NCBI GenBank assembly: GCA_030142905.1
Contig: JASJOG010000196.1
Span: forward strand, 372,001 to 436,000
DNA length: 64,000 bases
Source: Heliopora coerulea
Taxonomy: Eukaryota > Cnidaria > Anthozoa > Scleralcyonacea > Helioporidae
Reading direction: 5' to 3'
Part shown: one piece after another, positions 22,571 to 33,700 of the stretch
How the letters are laid out: each line of letters opens with the position of its first letter
Numbering within the stretch: position 1 is the stretch's first letter
The notes under the pieces: model-generated
Told to the model about the DNA's origin: nothing
Database searches by the model: none
Seen by the model: only the letters and a program-made list of their open reading frames with translations
Translations under genes and position numbers: made by a program

Positions 22571-25177
22571 TCACAAGTTAAAATAACTCTCCAAGGAGCC
22601 GCGTCTTCTGATGTCAGCTGTCCAACAGTGAAATCCTCCTCCAAGAGACATGGCATGGGGAATGTCCACAAGAATGCACCGGATTTCAAGTTCTTCGAAC
22701 ATCTAGAACAGCAGAAAGTTCAATCATAAAATGACTTAGTTATACGTTACTGTCAGATTGGTTAGAGTGTCTCACTGGTCATCAGAAGGTTACAGTTTGT
22801 ACACATATGTAACCTTCACTCACCATCTCAGTCCATGTAGTTCAATGGTTAGAGCGTCTCACTGGTCATCAGAAGGTTACATGTTGTACACATATGTAAC
22901 CTTCACTCACCATCTCAGTCCATGTAGTTCAATGGTTAGGGTGTCTCACTGGTCATCAGAAGGTTACAGTTTGTACACATATGTAACCTTCACTCACCAT
23001 CTCAGTCCATGTAGTTCAATGGTTAGAGTGTCTCACTGGTCATCAGAAGGTTACAGTTTGTACACATATGTAACCTTCACTCACCATCTCAGTCCATGTA
23101 GTTCAATGGTTAGAGTGTCTCACTGGTCATCAGAAGGTTACAGTTTGTACACATATGTAACCTTCACTCACCATCTCAGTCCATGTAGTTCAATGGTTAG
23201 AGCGTCTCACTGGTCATCAGTAGGATGAAGGTTCGACCCCGATACCGATATATCGTCCATAACATTACTAAACTTCCATGTGTCTCTTGTGTCTAACACT
23301 CATCTGGGATACTCAAAGGCCAGTAAGCTCAACAAGTTACCAACAAAAAAATATTGTTCCCCTTTACCTTCTCAACTCTTCTCCTTATCTTTACCACTTT
23401 ATCTGCCTTGTTAAACAGTTTACGTTTGCAATCAGGTGAAGAAGACACAATCTAAAGGTACTACTCTGGTTTGAGATATAGTGCTCCAAACAAGTAATCT
23501 ATTTTAAGTAGGGTCGTCACCTGATGTGGATATCTCCTGAACACTTCTTTTTTTAATTTGTCATGTCTTGTTTTGGGGAGGCACCCACTTTTAGCGGCTG
23601 AACCTGTATAATTCTTATACTCTTTTAATTTCGGGTAGATTCCCACTTTGTACGGTGACCCCATTTCATTCTTTACTAAAATATTTTATATTATATTTAC
23701 ACGCTAGTTTTTGGGAGATGTCCGCATTGAGTGTTGACCCTACTTTAAGCAGGTCACTTGTTTGCAGTACTAAATCTCAAACCAAAGTAACACTTTAACA
23801 TTATCTTTACTAACCTTTTGCGTGGTAAGTTCACTCTTTGCCACGATAACTCTCTTGGGATCAAGCATCAGGACATTCATTGAAAGCCACTTGGATGACA
23901 TCCACAGGGGGTGGTCGTCAGAGAGGAGAGGAGTTGGTGGGTGGACCACATTCCAACCAGCTTTATGGAACATATCTATCTGATGACAGGGACGGTCAGG
24001 GTTAGATAGGACCAATCCGGGACCGATGATGTTAAAGGTGGCATCGATGTGCATTGGATTGGGATCATCGAAGGATATAGTGTGAATGCGATATCCTTTG
24101 GGCTCCAAATGACGTCTTGTCCATTCTATACCAAAGTAATTGGTTACCTGAAAGATAAGTCAAAGGAAGAATTTAATCATTCATTCTATCAGTTTTGTAT
24201 GTAACATAATCCATGTTGATATGTTCATTTACGACACGTCCTTGTTATTTTTTCGTGGCGAGAAATAAAGGACACCACAGCGAATATCTCTGTATCTTCT
24301 TGATCAATCCTGTCGCAGTTGACGTTAATCTTAACATTCAGGCCATTATTGCTGTATCTGTCGCTATTGCTGCTTCGGTTGTTGTTGCTGTTGTTTTTGC
24401 TGTTGTTGATGTTGTTGTTGTTGGTATTGTTGTTGTTGATGATAATGATGTTGTTGTTTTTGTTGTTTTTGTTACTGTTGTTTTTGTTACTGTTGTTTTT
24501 GTTGCTGTAATTGTTGCTGTTGCTGTTGTTGTTGATGATGATGTTGATGATGATGTTGTTGATGACGATGATGTAGTTGACGATGATGTAGTTGACGATG
24601 ATGTAGTTGACGATGATGTAGTTGACGATGATGTAGTTGACGATGATGATGTTGTTGATGATGATGATGTTGTTGATGATGATGTTGTTGTTGATGATGA
24701 TGTTGTTGATGATGATGTTGTTGATGATGATGATGTTGTTGATGATGATGATGTTGTTGATGATGATGATGTTGTTGATGATGATGATGTTGTTGATGAT
24801 GATGTTGTTGATGATGATGTTGTTGATGATGATGTTGTTGATGATGATGATGTTGTTGATGATGTTGTTGATGATGATGATGATGTTGTTGATGATGATG
24901 ATGATGTTGTTGATGATGATGTTGTTGATGATGATGTTGTTGATGATGTTGTTGATGATGATGATGATGTTGTTGATGATGATGATGATGTTGTTGATGA
25001 TGATGTTGTTGATGATGATGTTGTTGATGATGATGTTGTTGATGATGATGTTGTTGATGATGATGTTGTTGATGATGATGATGTTGTTGATGATGATGAT
25101 GTTGTTGATGATGATGTTGTTGATGACGATGATGTTGTTGATGACGATGATGTTGTTGATGATGATGATGTTGTTGT

Positions 25178-25209
<32 letters not shown>

Positions 25210-28200
25210 TTGTTACTGCTGCAGCTATAATATCTCATTTACGAACCTGACTTCTCTGCACAAAAATATCTCTGCCACATCTCATGAAATCTGCTGCATC
25301 AAAACAAATGTCGTGTTCTGTGGTGACAAATTTCCCTTGTTTTGCTAACACGTGACGATCTTCCACCGACTTTATTGGGTAGTCCTGTGGCAAATGAGTG
25401 AAGAATTAGCTACTTAAGAAATGAAGGCAAAGGTGCCTGGCAGTGTTAATACAAACAGATCTACATAATGTTCCACATAAATTTATCATTATTACGTCAC
25501 TTCTTACATTTTCTACCATAACCCTTTAATCCCATCTAGGAAACAGTTTACTAGCTAAAAACTTATTCAAATAAATAGTTTTCAAATCATAACCTCAAAC
25601 ACCCTACCTTTCACCTCGCTTGTACCACTAACCTAATCATAAAGTAAAGGTAAAAGGTAAAGTGCTTTTATTTATACTAGATAACCCTATCAGCTATCTG
25701 AGCTGGTCTCCCTAGAGGTCCAGTAAGGGCCTACCCTCATGGGTCCAGTGTTATGACAGGAGGAAACCGGAGAACCCGGAGAAAACCTGCGATGCTTGGT
25801 AGAGTCAAACTGGGCAACACTCTTCTCACATGTGACTGAGGCAACTTTTAATCAGATTACTGCACGCGGCCGGAATCGAACCCTAGTCACAGTGGTGAGA
25901 GACACGTGCACTACCACTGTGCCACCAGCACCCCTATAAGCACCCTCAGCTAAATCTCGTATCCATTCACTTCCTTTCATAACCTCAAGTATCCTACCGT
26001 TCACCCCTCTTGTTCCTCTCACCTCATCATAAAGTTCATCAGACATCAGACTCCTTGGGGCAGCTGTCCATGTTGCTCCGGCATGAAAATATTCCTTGAT
26101 GAGATCTCTGTAAGCTCGATATTCAAAGAACCTCGATCTCCAGCACATTGGGGCCTCCAAAATCTCTTCACCAACCACTAGTAAGACGTCACGTGGCATG
26201 GCAGCATAGAGCCCGGATGACGAGAAATCAGGAGTAGAGTACGTCTGTAGAGGTAAAGTTTAATGGTCGTTTAGTAAGTGTCATTTTGGGACAATCTTTG
26301 AGATGTGTACGGAATTAACTAAGATTAGTGAGTTTTTGAATTGGAAATGATTCTTCCAAGGTTGCCTGAGAATGTTAGCAGCTACAAAAGCGAGCCAGCT
26401 AACTCGAGAAATCAGAAAACATTGAAAGAATCTTGGAAAGAACTGAAATTAGATATACCAGCGTGGACACATTCTGCAGCCATCATCCTGCCACTGTGGT
26501 TCGCTGTATACTTGTAAAACAGCTGACATCAGACTTAACACAGAACTTGCGTTTTTACCAGTGTAGTTCGGAGGAAACATAGCTTGGAGACAATTTAACA
26601 TTTTACTGACGGTGGCGACCTTTTAGTATTTTACTCTGACTAACGCCAAGGTATTGTACTCGTCAATAGGAGACTTACCGTCAGGAAAAAGTTAAAAACT
26701 ATCTCATTAACCTTTTCTTGACGGTAGCATCCCCTTAGTATTTTACTCTGGCTAATGTCAGACGATTTTACTTGTCAATGGGTGACGTACCAATCAGAAA
26801 AGAGTTAGACGAACAGGAATTCAGACGAGTTGGTATTTTGTAGCAAGCCATATTCTCTTATTCCCATCTGTCTTACCTTGGAGTGATCAATAATGGAGGG
26901 TCGTCGTACAACAACTCCCTCGTGCTCCAGAACCCTGCAAAACTCCTCAATCTCGTTTACTGCTTTGGCCACGCACTCAGAGGGAAAGGGTTTTCCTCCA
27001 TTTTTCTTGAAAAACGGCCAGTTTCTTTGATGGGATGTCGCCTTCACTTCCACAGTAAAAGGCGGAACAGTGGCGTTTTCGGCACGGCCTACAATCACTT
27101 CTTCGAGAGGGTCCCATTCGTTGTACGAACATACCGGACTGAGGAAACATGAAACACAGCAAAATAATAGAAATAACTAATGGTTTTCTCAGTTTGGATG
27201 CGTTAGATTTAAACTCGCCGAATGTTGCGAGACTGGAAAAAAGACGTCTGAACAGAATGAAAACGACTTTTGACGTGTTTTCGACGACGCCCTTTCGATT
27301 TGAATTACTCGTTTTCTTGGTATGTTTTTGCAAGAAAAATTCTATGGAAAGAAAAAACCGTTCGTGAATCAAGAACGCTTATTGCTTAAACTCTCTACTT
27401 AACAAACTTCACCAACCTCTTCTTGGCTTCCACGTTAGACTGTTCGCACTGTACATGGGATGAACGTCGAAAAAAGTATGCCGTGGAAATAGGGGGAAGT
27501 TTCTTGAAGTGTCAAAAGAAGAAAACCATTAAAAAATAAAACCGTTCAGAGATAACAACAGCAGTGTCGCCCGCTATAGGGCTTTGTGGAAGGTTTGCCC
27601 AGTCGACGAAATATATTTCGCTCCTTTTACCGCAGTATGTTGAAGGATCATTTCTGAACAAGTAGTTTACTTGGAAAACGCATTGCAGAAAAAAAAGGTG
27701 GACCTTCTAACTCGATATTCTGTACAAACACGACATGTTTTCTAGTTAAAGTCGCCCTCTAAACATCCCTTTGCCGTTCGATTGTCCCGCCAAATCCGGA
27801 GGTGTGGTGAACTCAGTGTAGTGGAGAGGCGGGGGGATGAGATCGCTCCAGTCCACCATATCCAGTTGGTGTAAAAACCAGAAATAAGATTTGTGGTGGG
27901 GAAGTAAACCTAAATATTTTTAACTATGTCCACCCTAATTTTCAGCAAATGCTTTCATTACTTATTTTTGATCCAGATATTTTGGCTTTCCCTATACCTC
28001 GAAAGGGAACAGTGTTTTTTTTTGCGCGATCTTGTTGGTGGTTCTATCTCAGAGTATTCTGCACTATCCACCTCCGCGCAAAACAAGATGGCGTTCTGTT
28101 TTAAGTTATGGTAGAAGTGTTCTTTTTGTTAATTAACGAAGTCACCGAGTCAGACATTACCAAAAGAGCAACGAAATTTGGCAGTAGAGTATTCAGAGAT

Positions 28201-29266
28201 ATGTAGTTCTTTTACTTTTTAGCGATAAATGAACTCAGGATGTGTTCAAAATGGTTTGTTTCCAAATGATCAGTGGCCGACAAGCCGATGTTCCGTAAAA
28301 TTGTTTAAAAAAGAAAATTATGTAAATAATTAAGCGAGGGATATGTTAAAACGATTATTCACCTCAGTGGATGACGTGAATACAGTAGACACTTCGCGGC
28401 CCAGTTAATATCCACTACAATTCACATCCACTGAGGTGAACAATTGTTCATTTACTACAATTACTCATGTGATTATCGCAAATACGGCGTGGTGGTTGGT
28501 CAGAAAATTACGTAAATCTCGGTGAAAGTTCAGAAACAAGATGGCGGCTATCTTTGCAAACGTTACCAAGATTTTAAATGTGCTAGTTCACTAGTTTCTT
28601 TCAAATAATTACCTGTTTAATTATACTAGAACGACAATTCGACTCAGGCTCTATGAATATTGAATAATCCCCTCGACTTCGTCTTAGGGATTATTAAACA
28701 ACATTCACATCGCCTTTGGAAAATTTTGTACAACTAAAAATACACAGGTTCAGTCCCAGTGCCCCCGACGTTATCCTGACAATTGGCTTTACGTTGTCAT
28801 GGAAACAATTAGTGAACGAAAGTGCCAGTTTATTATCCGTGGTGACAGCAAATTAACGACTTAATAAATGGAAACAGACTAAAATAGCAAAAACAAGCGT
28901 TGCTTATCAAATTTGTGACCCGCGCGAAGACGTGTCACCATCTTGTTTTCATGCAAACGAAGTTTTTAATGACCAAACCTTGACTAGCCTAGTTTCTGAT
29001 CGTCCATATAAAACAGCCAAGATAAACCAATGTTAAAACTCATGTTAGGTTGAATCAGAGTTACTTAAAACAAGAAAATAAACCTTGGCTTCTAAACTAG
29101 GAAGAGATAGGTCGTTAAAATCTCGTTCATACGTTGCTTTCCTTTTTAAAAATACATCCCGACAACGTTTTTGTGCAGAAACAGGGTAACAGGAATTACT
29201 TACCTTTCTAATGAAAGCTGGCTCTCTTCCTCTGCAACCACCACGAAATATACGCGCTAGAAGCAT
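22571..29266 (-). CDS. GATM: Glycine amidinotransferase, mitochondrial (7 exons)
   Basis: Moves the amidino group of arginine onto glycine, giving ornithine and guanidinoacetate, the first committed step of creatine synthesis, in mitochondria. Minus-strand exons in order: 29,204-29,266; 27,417-27,448; 26,877-27,138; 26,023-26,244; 25,247-25,384; 23,815-24,147; 22,571-22,702. Their sum is 1182 nt, an exact reading frame of 393 residues (vertebrate enzyme about 423). All junctions are GT-AG. Exon 1 gives an Arg-rich presequence ([18 protein letters not shown]) like the vertebrate N-terminus. The catalytic triad is present: Asp222 (CFDAADF), His272 ([10 protein letters not shown]), Cys376 (GGGFHCWT). 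Exon 2, 32 nt, is inferred from splice sites and phase, and the presequence is about 30 residues shorter than in vertebrates, so one small exon may be missed or lost. Introns hold an 87-bp tandem array, a GATGTT-type array and a SINE. It converges on GAMT. Confidence 0.96.
22755..23260 (+). repeat. 87-bp minisatellite with tRNA-like A-box
   Basis: About 5.5 copies of an 87-bp unit contain GTAGTTCAATGGTTAGAG, then CTCACTGGTCATCAGAAGG and a small palindrome (GGTTACA..TGTACACATATGTAACC). Only the last copy, near 23,215-23,250, runs on into a B-box-like GGTTCGACCCC. The array therefore looks like repeated copying of the front of a tRNA-derived SINE. It lies in GATM intron 6, antisense to the gene. 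Pieces of the same unit occur at 40,345-40,470 and 63,890-64,000. Confidence 0.9.
23540..23760. repeat. Degenerate short tandem triplication
   Basis: Three loosely similar stretches (TTTTGGGGAGGCACCCACTT, TTTCGGGTAGATTCCCACTT and TTTTTGGGAGATGTCCGCAT) are spaced by 60-75 bases within GATM intron 6. They are probably an old tandem repeat. The minus-strand frame at 23,461-23,664 overlaps it and is not a GATM exon. Confidence 0.35.
24370..25225. repeat. GATGTT/GATGAT trinucleotide array in GATM intron 5
   Basis: About 650 bases of GATGATGTTGTT-type triplets run from roughly 24,540 to 25,170. They are flanked by GTT/GCT-rich triplets, with an inner GTAGTTGACGAT subrepeat near 24,575-24,645. Because every unit is a multiple of three and rarely forms stops, frames stay open for over 1000 bases on both strands, reading as Val-Asp or Asn-Ile runs. 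These are artefacts of the repeat, not genes. Confidence 0.92.
25580..25640 (-). repeat. Diverged duplicate of the GATM exon 4 donor region
   Basis: This stretch resembles about 25,977-26,036 (CATAACCTCAA, CCTACC.TTCACC, TCATAAAGT blocks), the segment spanning the 3' end and splice donor of GATM exon 4. The SINE lies between the two copies. At about 60 bp and clearly diverged, it is too long to be an ordinary insertion-site duplication. Confidence 0.55.
25640..25945 (-). mobile_element. tRNA-derived SINE
   Basis: On the minus strand it begins GGGGTGCTGGTGGCACAGTG (A-box region), then GGGTTCGATTCCGGCC (B-box), a body with CCGGGTTCTCCGG, and a tail near 25,640-25,660 ending in A/T-rich TTTACC-type repeats. 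Pol III promoter layout and length (about 300 bp) fit a SINE. It is inserted in GATM intron 4 in the same orientation as the gene. Its head is the source-like sequence of the 50-bp minisatellite at 20.2 kb. Confidence 0.85.
26600..26815. repeat. Tandem duplication of about 105 bp in GATM intron 3
   Basis: Two adjacent units share TTAGTATTTTACTCTG, CTAA.G.CA and ACTTGTCAAT/ACTCGTCAAT blocks. The second begins near 26,712. Related text (TTTTACTCTCGCTAACG) occurs near 22,055, so this is a dispersed repeat. Confidence 0.45.
28360..28442. repeat. Small foldback element in GATM intron 1
   Basis: TTCACCTCAGTGGATG near 28,360 is repeated in reverse as CATCCACTGAGGTGAA ending near 28,441, with about 45 bases between. 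It is a typical short MITE-like hairpin with no coding capacity. Confidence 0.7.
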
Positions 29267-30360
29267 TTTTTCCGTTTGACTTCGTTTCGAAAAAAAGAGC
29301 TAAACCGTTCAGTAACTTACTGACGACGACAGAGATTGCAGTTACTTACATTTCATCGCCCAAAAGTACATCCGATGACGTCAGATCTGTTGCGATTCCA
29401 AACGATTCATTCCTTATTTTGTTCCAGTATTCGTAAGAAAAAGAATAGCAAGAAAGTGACAATCTTGAGCTATCAAACTTACTTGATTTATTTAGAATTA
29501 TTTTCGTACAGTTACCTTCCTGCCTAAGTAAAAAAGCTTGATATTTTGAAGGCACAGAGCAAACTGAATAATCTGAATCAAAGTCTATCAGAGGGATAGG
29601 ACCGAAAATTTAGAAGTTCGATGAGGATTCTTAAGGGGTTTTTAGTGTTTTGTAGTCTTTTATGCTCGAGACACGAATGCGCACCTATTCATCGAGGAAC
29701 CAACATTTTTCACCGTTTTCTTAATATCATAGTTCAAACATACAAGTAATAACACCTTTTATGAACGTTTCGGGACGCTGCAACTTATTCAGAATATTCT
29801 TGAAAACTTTAAATTGTTCCTGTTTCATGTTTAAAGTAATCTGTGTTCAATAGACCTTTTTCATAACGGCAGCTTGTTTAAATTTTCTTTTGTATGCATC
29901 CTAAATAGTCTTACTAGCCTCGTTTGGGAGCAAGGATTATTTTGAAGTACGAACACCAGAATAAGGCCATTAAGGCTAATTTACATGCACATAAGAGAAT
30001 ATTTTGAACAGCTGCCAATACGACACTTTCATAATGTCAATAGTTTCTCAGATTTTTACATCAGAAAACGACACAACGATAAAAAAAGGTAAAGAAAAAA
30101 TCCTATCATTATCTATCGATCATTAGAAAGTTGTAACTTTCGTCTCAATCTCTCGGTCTTTCAGTCTCTCACCCTGTTCATAGATGCGAAGTAAGACATA
30201 ACAAGAATCCAGAAGCAGCCAACTACTTTAAGTGTAAAACACAGCAAAATCCGAAGAAAAGCGACGTCTTGAAAAACCTACGAATCTACGTTAAAAACAA
30301 CACTAAATGTTGAAGTGGTGAAGTTTCGACTTTATTACAAATAACGTTCACCATTCCAAC
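29267..30360. other. GATM upstream region; no gene seen
   Basis: The GATM promoter and 5' UTR should lie just above 29,266. No TATA box or further exon is evident, and short frames here have no support. Confidence 0.4.
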
Positions 30361-30425
30361 ATTTGACTGAGTCTGAAGATGACTCTGTAATAGAGTTGAA
30401 AATTCACCGTTTTAACATTGAACTT
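30300..30425 (+). ncRNA. Hammerhead-ribozyme-like core
   Basis: CTGAAGA at 30,373-30,379, one base, then a hairpin GACTCT-GTAA-TAGAGTT (five Watson-Crick pairs plus a G-U), then GAAA at 30,398-30,401. This is the order of conserved blocks in hammerhead ribozymes, with the one-base offset after CTGANGA that I recall from Penelope-type copies. An inverse partner with GGTGAAGTTTCGACTTTATT lies at 30,315-30,340. Helices I and III and a cleavage site were not established, so activity is unproven. Confidence 0.35.
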
Positions 30426-30439
30426 AAAAATTATTAATA

Positions 30440-30700
30440 AAATACAAAGGAAAATCATAACCGTCTCTTGTCACGTGATAAAAACACGCTTACCTTTTTC
30501 CTCACGTTTCTGCGGCTTAGAAAAGATCAATTTTCAAACTTTCTAAGCAAATCAACGTATTCAGAGGTGTATTTTTTAAGTCATTTAAAAAACTCGCTGA
30601 ACATGCTTTATCGAACCTAAAACACCCGGCTGTCGCCTTATGTTTTGTATTCAATAAAGCGCTCCTGCTCGTTGTTTAAATATTACACAAAACCTATATC
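30440..30700. repeat. Dispersed repeat, copy 1 of 3
   Basis: Shares a long series of blocks (GGAAAATCATAA, TGTGATAAAAACAC, ATCAATTTTCAAACTTT, CACC.GGCT, GCTCCTGCTCGTT) with 50,585-50,815 and 58,705-58,985. It has no coding capacity. It lies directly downstream of the hammerhead-like core. Confidence 0.6.
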
Positions 30701-30979
30701 TTAGGTTTTTCAAGATGTCCCTTTTCCTTTGGATTTTGCTGTTTTATCCTTTTTAAAGGTTAGACGAGACGGGATACATTCATAACGTTCAAATAACAGG
30801 TCAGCAAGAAGGGCAAGGACGCAAAATTTTTTTCCTGCGTTTTCACTTTATTTAAGCACACAAAGAGCAATATGTGAAGATTTATATATTTCAATGCTAA
30901 AAGAGCCGTTTGCTGTGGAAGCACGTATTCATAAAACGCAGCTGAACATAAAACGCAGCAAAATAATGTTCGCCTACGA

Positions 30980-31285
30980 TAAACTAATGGCATTCCTGGT
31001 GCAGTTGCCTATGTTGGAGTCTATACCGTATAACTTAAGATCAGGCGCTACGCAGCCTACCAAACCACTGAAAAGAACTAAGAGAAGCCAGGACTTTTTC
31101 ACCACCAAATATCATGTGTGATTAGATCGTTATTAGATTCTAACATTATTAGTTAGCAATGTTGGATTGTTATTAGAATTTGTACATTGTTATTATTAGT
31201 AGCAGCAACATTGTAATTATCCTTTGTTAATTCAGTTTATATTTTAACTGCAAAAAAGTGGAATAAACATTATTTGATTTGATTG
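30980..31285 (+). mobile_element. Probable 3' end of a non-LTR retrotransposon
   Basis: A short frame ending at 31,121 contains IPYNLRSG followed by a basic tail. This resembles the extreme C-terminus of LINE-type reverse transcriptases, where YN[TL]R motifs are common. It is followed by a TTATT-rich 3' UTR and AATAAACATTATTTGATTTG, the kind of tail such elements carry. Everything upstream is missing, consistent with 5' truncation. Confidence 0.4.
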
Positions 31286-31289
31286 TTGA

Positions 31290-32600
31290 TAAATAATTCC
31301 ATAACCAATTCAACGTAGTTGCACGCCAATACTGGCGTACATTTGGAAAGTATGGCTGTTCCTTCTATGCAATTCTTAGCGCATACCAGTCACACGAACA
31401 ACTTCAGACAAACATGTGAAGGAGTGAGCTCAAATTGGTTATGCAAATTTTAGCTACGTCCAACTTCATAGAACTACAAGTTTAATAGCTGCTGAATGAA
31501 AGGTTTGTCACGCGGAGGAAGTCAGAATTGGATCGAAAAAAACAAATGATTATTAATCACGAAGTCATTACTCGCCCCTTCCGAAGAAATGAAATATCGT
31601 TCTGAAATAAGCTTTCTGCTAGGATTCTAAGGATGGGAGGTACCTCCCTAAAGACTTTGAGACTGTGACGTGTGAACCTTCTATACTCCCGAAAGTTCGC
31701 CCCTGTGACGTCATTTACGAGCTGTATGACTCAAGCTCGCGGGGTATTATTGACTTTGAGGTCCGCACGGGAAGGTAATTGCTCGAGGTTTTCGTACAGA
31801 CCAAGCGACGAAGGAGCACAGTTTGTGTGAAAAACCCGGAGAAAAATACTTCCCAGTGCCAACCGAGCAAACGTGGTTAATAAGGAATTCCTCGTATGGT
31901 TTCTCGTTCACTACCTTGCCCGTTCTGAACAGTGTTTTCCATCCGCACACGTGGCTGCTTACCATACCCAGTCCACTCATGAGTCAAGCCATTGTAACAA
32001 CAGTAACACAGTACAGCAGTGAATGATACTGAGGGATATCCCACATCTAAAAGTTTACTGGGGATTAATCTTCCCTCTGACGGAAACCCTGTAAAAATTC
32101 TGATATGTAAATCAAGGAAGTTTAAAGATCTTGGAAATTCAAATAACGAAATCATACGCAACGTGTCGTTTTCGCTGTCTTTAGATGCGAAGTTGCCAGA
32201 GCAGCTGGTGGTATTGTGCAGTTGAAGAGGATATAATAGGTGGTCGATCTATGGCTTAAAGTCCATTGATGTGTAACAAAGGATATATGCCGCAGATGAC
32301 TGAAAATTGAGGAAGAACAACCACCAATCAATATATATATATGGAATGAAAGACAGAAAGGTAAGGGAAGAAGAAAACTAGGAAGTTTGACTAAGTCGAT
32401 GAATATAGCAGGATTAAATGTAGGTTTAACTGTGTCAGTGAGATTATGACTAAACTCCAAGGTACACTAGGATAGGCAAGGGTAAGTTAAGCGAAGGAAC
32501 CGGGTACTAGAAAGGGCTAAAGTAAGCTCGGGTGACCATCAAAAAGGACAGGTTCAGCTATGGTAAGCCAGGGTAGGCTAGGGTAAGTTAAGGTACGCTA
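31290..32600. other. No gene seen; one CRE-like palindrome
   Basis: TGACGTCA occurs near 31,705 with GTGACGTG nearby at 31,667, which is promoter-like. No exon with protein support follows on either strand. Confidence 0.35.
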
Positions 32601-32619
32601 AGGAATCTTGGCATATGTA

Positions 32620-33700
32620 GGGGTATATGACTGCATGAGGTATCCAAAAGATTTCTAGGGATGACAACAGTAAGTTGGGGTATAATGAGGTTCCCTAGGG
32701 AAGGTTGGTATAGGCTTGGGTATGCTCAGGGTATATTATGGTGGGTGAGGGTATGTTGTGGATATCAAGGGATGATTACAACAAGCTAGGGTATGTTGAG
32801 GTTCCCTAGGAAAGGTTGGTATAAGCTTGGGTATGCTCAGGGTATATATGGTGAATGTGGGTACTTTGTGGATATTGAGGGATGACTACAACAAGCTTCG
32901 GTATGCTGAGGTTTCCTAGGGAAGGTTGGTATACGCTAGGTTACGTTCGGGTACATACGGCGGGTGAGGGTACCTTGTGGATTTCTAGGTATTACTACAG
33001 CAAGCTAGGGTATGCTGAGGTTTCTCGGGGAAGGTTGGTATAAGCTGGGTACGCACGAGTATATATGGCGGGTGAGGGTACCTGGTGGATTTCTAGGGAT
33101 GACTAAAGCAAGCTAGGGTATATATGGTGGGTGAAGGTACCTTGTGGATTTCTAGGGAGGACTACAGCAAGCTAGAGTGTGCTGAGGTTCTCTGGGGAAG
33201 GTTGGTATAGGCTAGGGTACGTTCGGGTATATACGGTGGGTGAGGGTAACTTGTGGATTTCTAAGGATGATTACTAGTGAGGATATGCTGAGGTTCCCGA
33301 GGGAATGTTGGTATAGGCTGGGGTATGCTCGATTATATATGGTGGGATGACTACAGCAAGCTAGGGTATGGTGAGGTTCCCTAGGGAAGGTTGGTATTGG
33401 CTGGGTACGCACGGGTATATATGGTGGGTGAAGGTACCTTGTGGGTTTCTAGGGGTGACTACAGCAAGCTAGGGTATGCTGAGGTTCCCTAGGGAAGGTT
33501 GGTATACGCTCGGGTATATATTGTACCTTGTGGATTTCTAGGGATGATTACAGCAAGCTAGGGTATGCTGAGGTTCCCTAAGGAAGGTTGGTATATAGTA
33601 GAGTACACCAGGATATATAGGGTTGGTGAGGATACCCCGTGGATTTCTAGGGATGATTAAAGCAAGCTAGGGTAAGCTGTAGTCGGTAAAGTTGGTAAAT
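32620..33700. repeat. Minisatellite of about 110 bp, 9-10 copies
   Basis: The block GAGGTTCCCTAGGGAAGGTT recurs at about 32,687, 32,798, 32,908, 33,017, 33,183, 33,290, 33,373, 33,481 and 33,570. The typical spacing is 108-111 bases; shorter and longer steps reflect deletions and a partial extra copy. Other unit parts are GGTGGGTGAGGGTACCTTGT and GGATTTCTAGGGATGA. Related short repeats (GGGTAAG/GGGTAGG) extend upstream to about 32,470. It lies in the gap between GATM and the 3' end of USP8. Confidence 0.9.

Noticed and set aside
22523..22729. Plus-strand 68-codon frame
   Set aside because: The opposite strand encodes the last GATM exon with the catalytic Cys; the plus frame is its complement.
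22758..23228. 156-codon frame with five 29-residue repeats
   Set aside because: The protein repeat simply mirrors the 87-bp minisatellite (87 is a multiple of three). The DNA shows a tRNA-like A-box and no coding bias.
24213..25250. Very long open frames on both strands encoding Val-Asp or Asn-Ile runs
   Set aside because: They follow from the GATGTT/GATGAT triplet array in GATM intron 5. All frames stay open together and there is no start context, domain or splice support.
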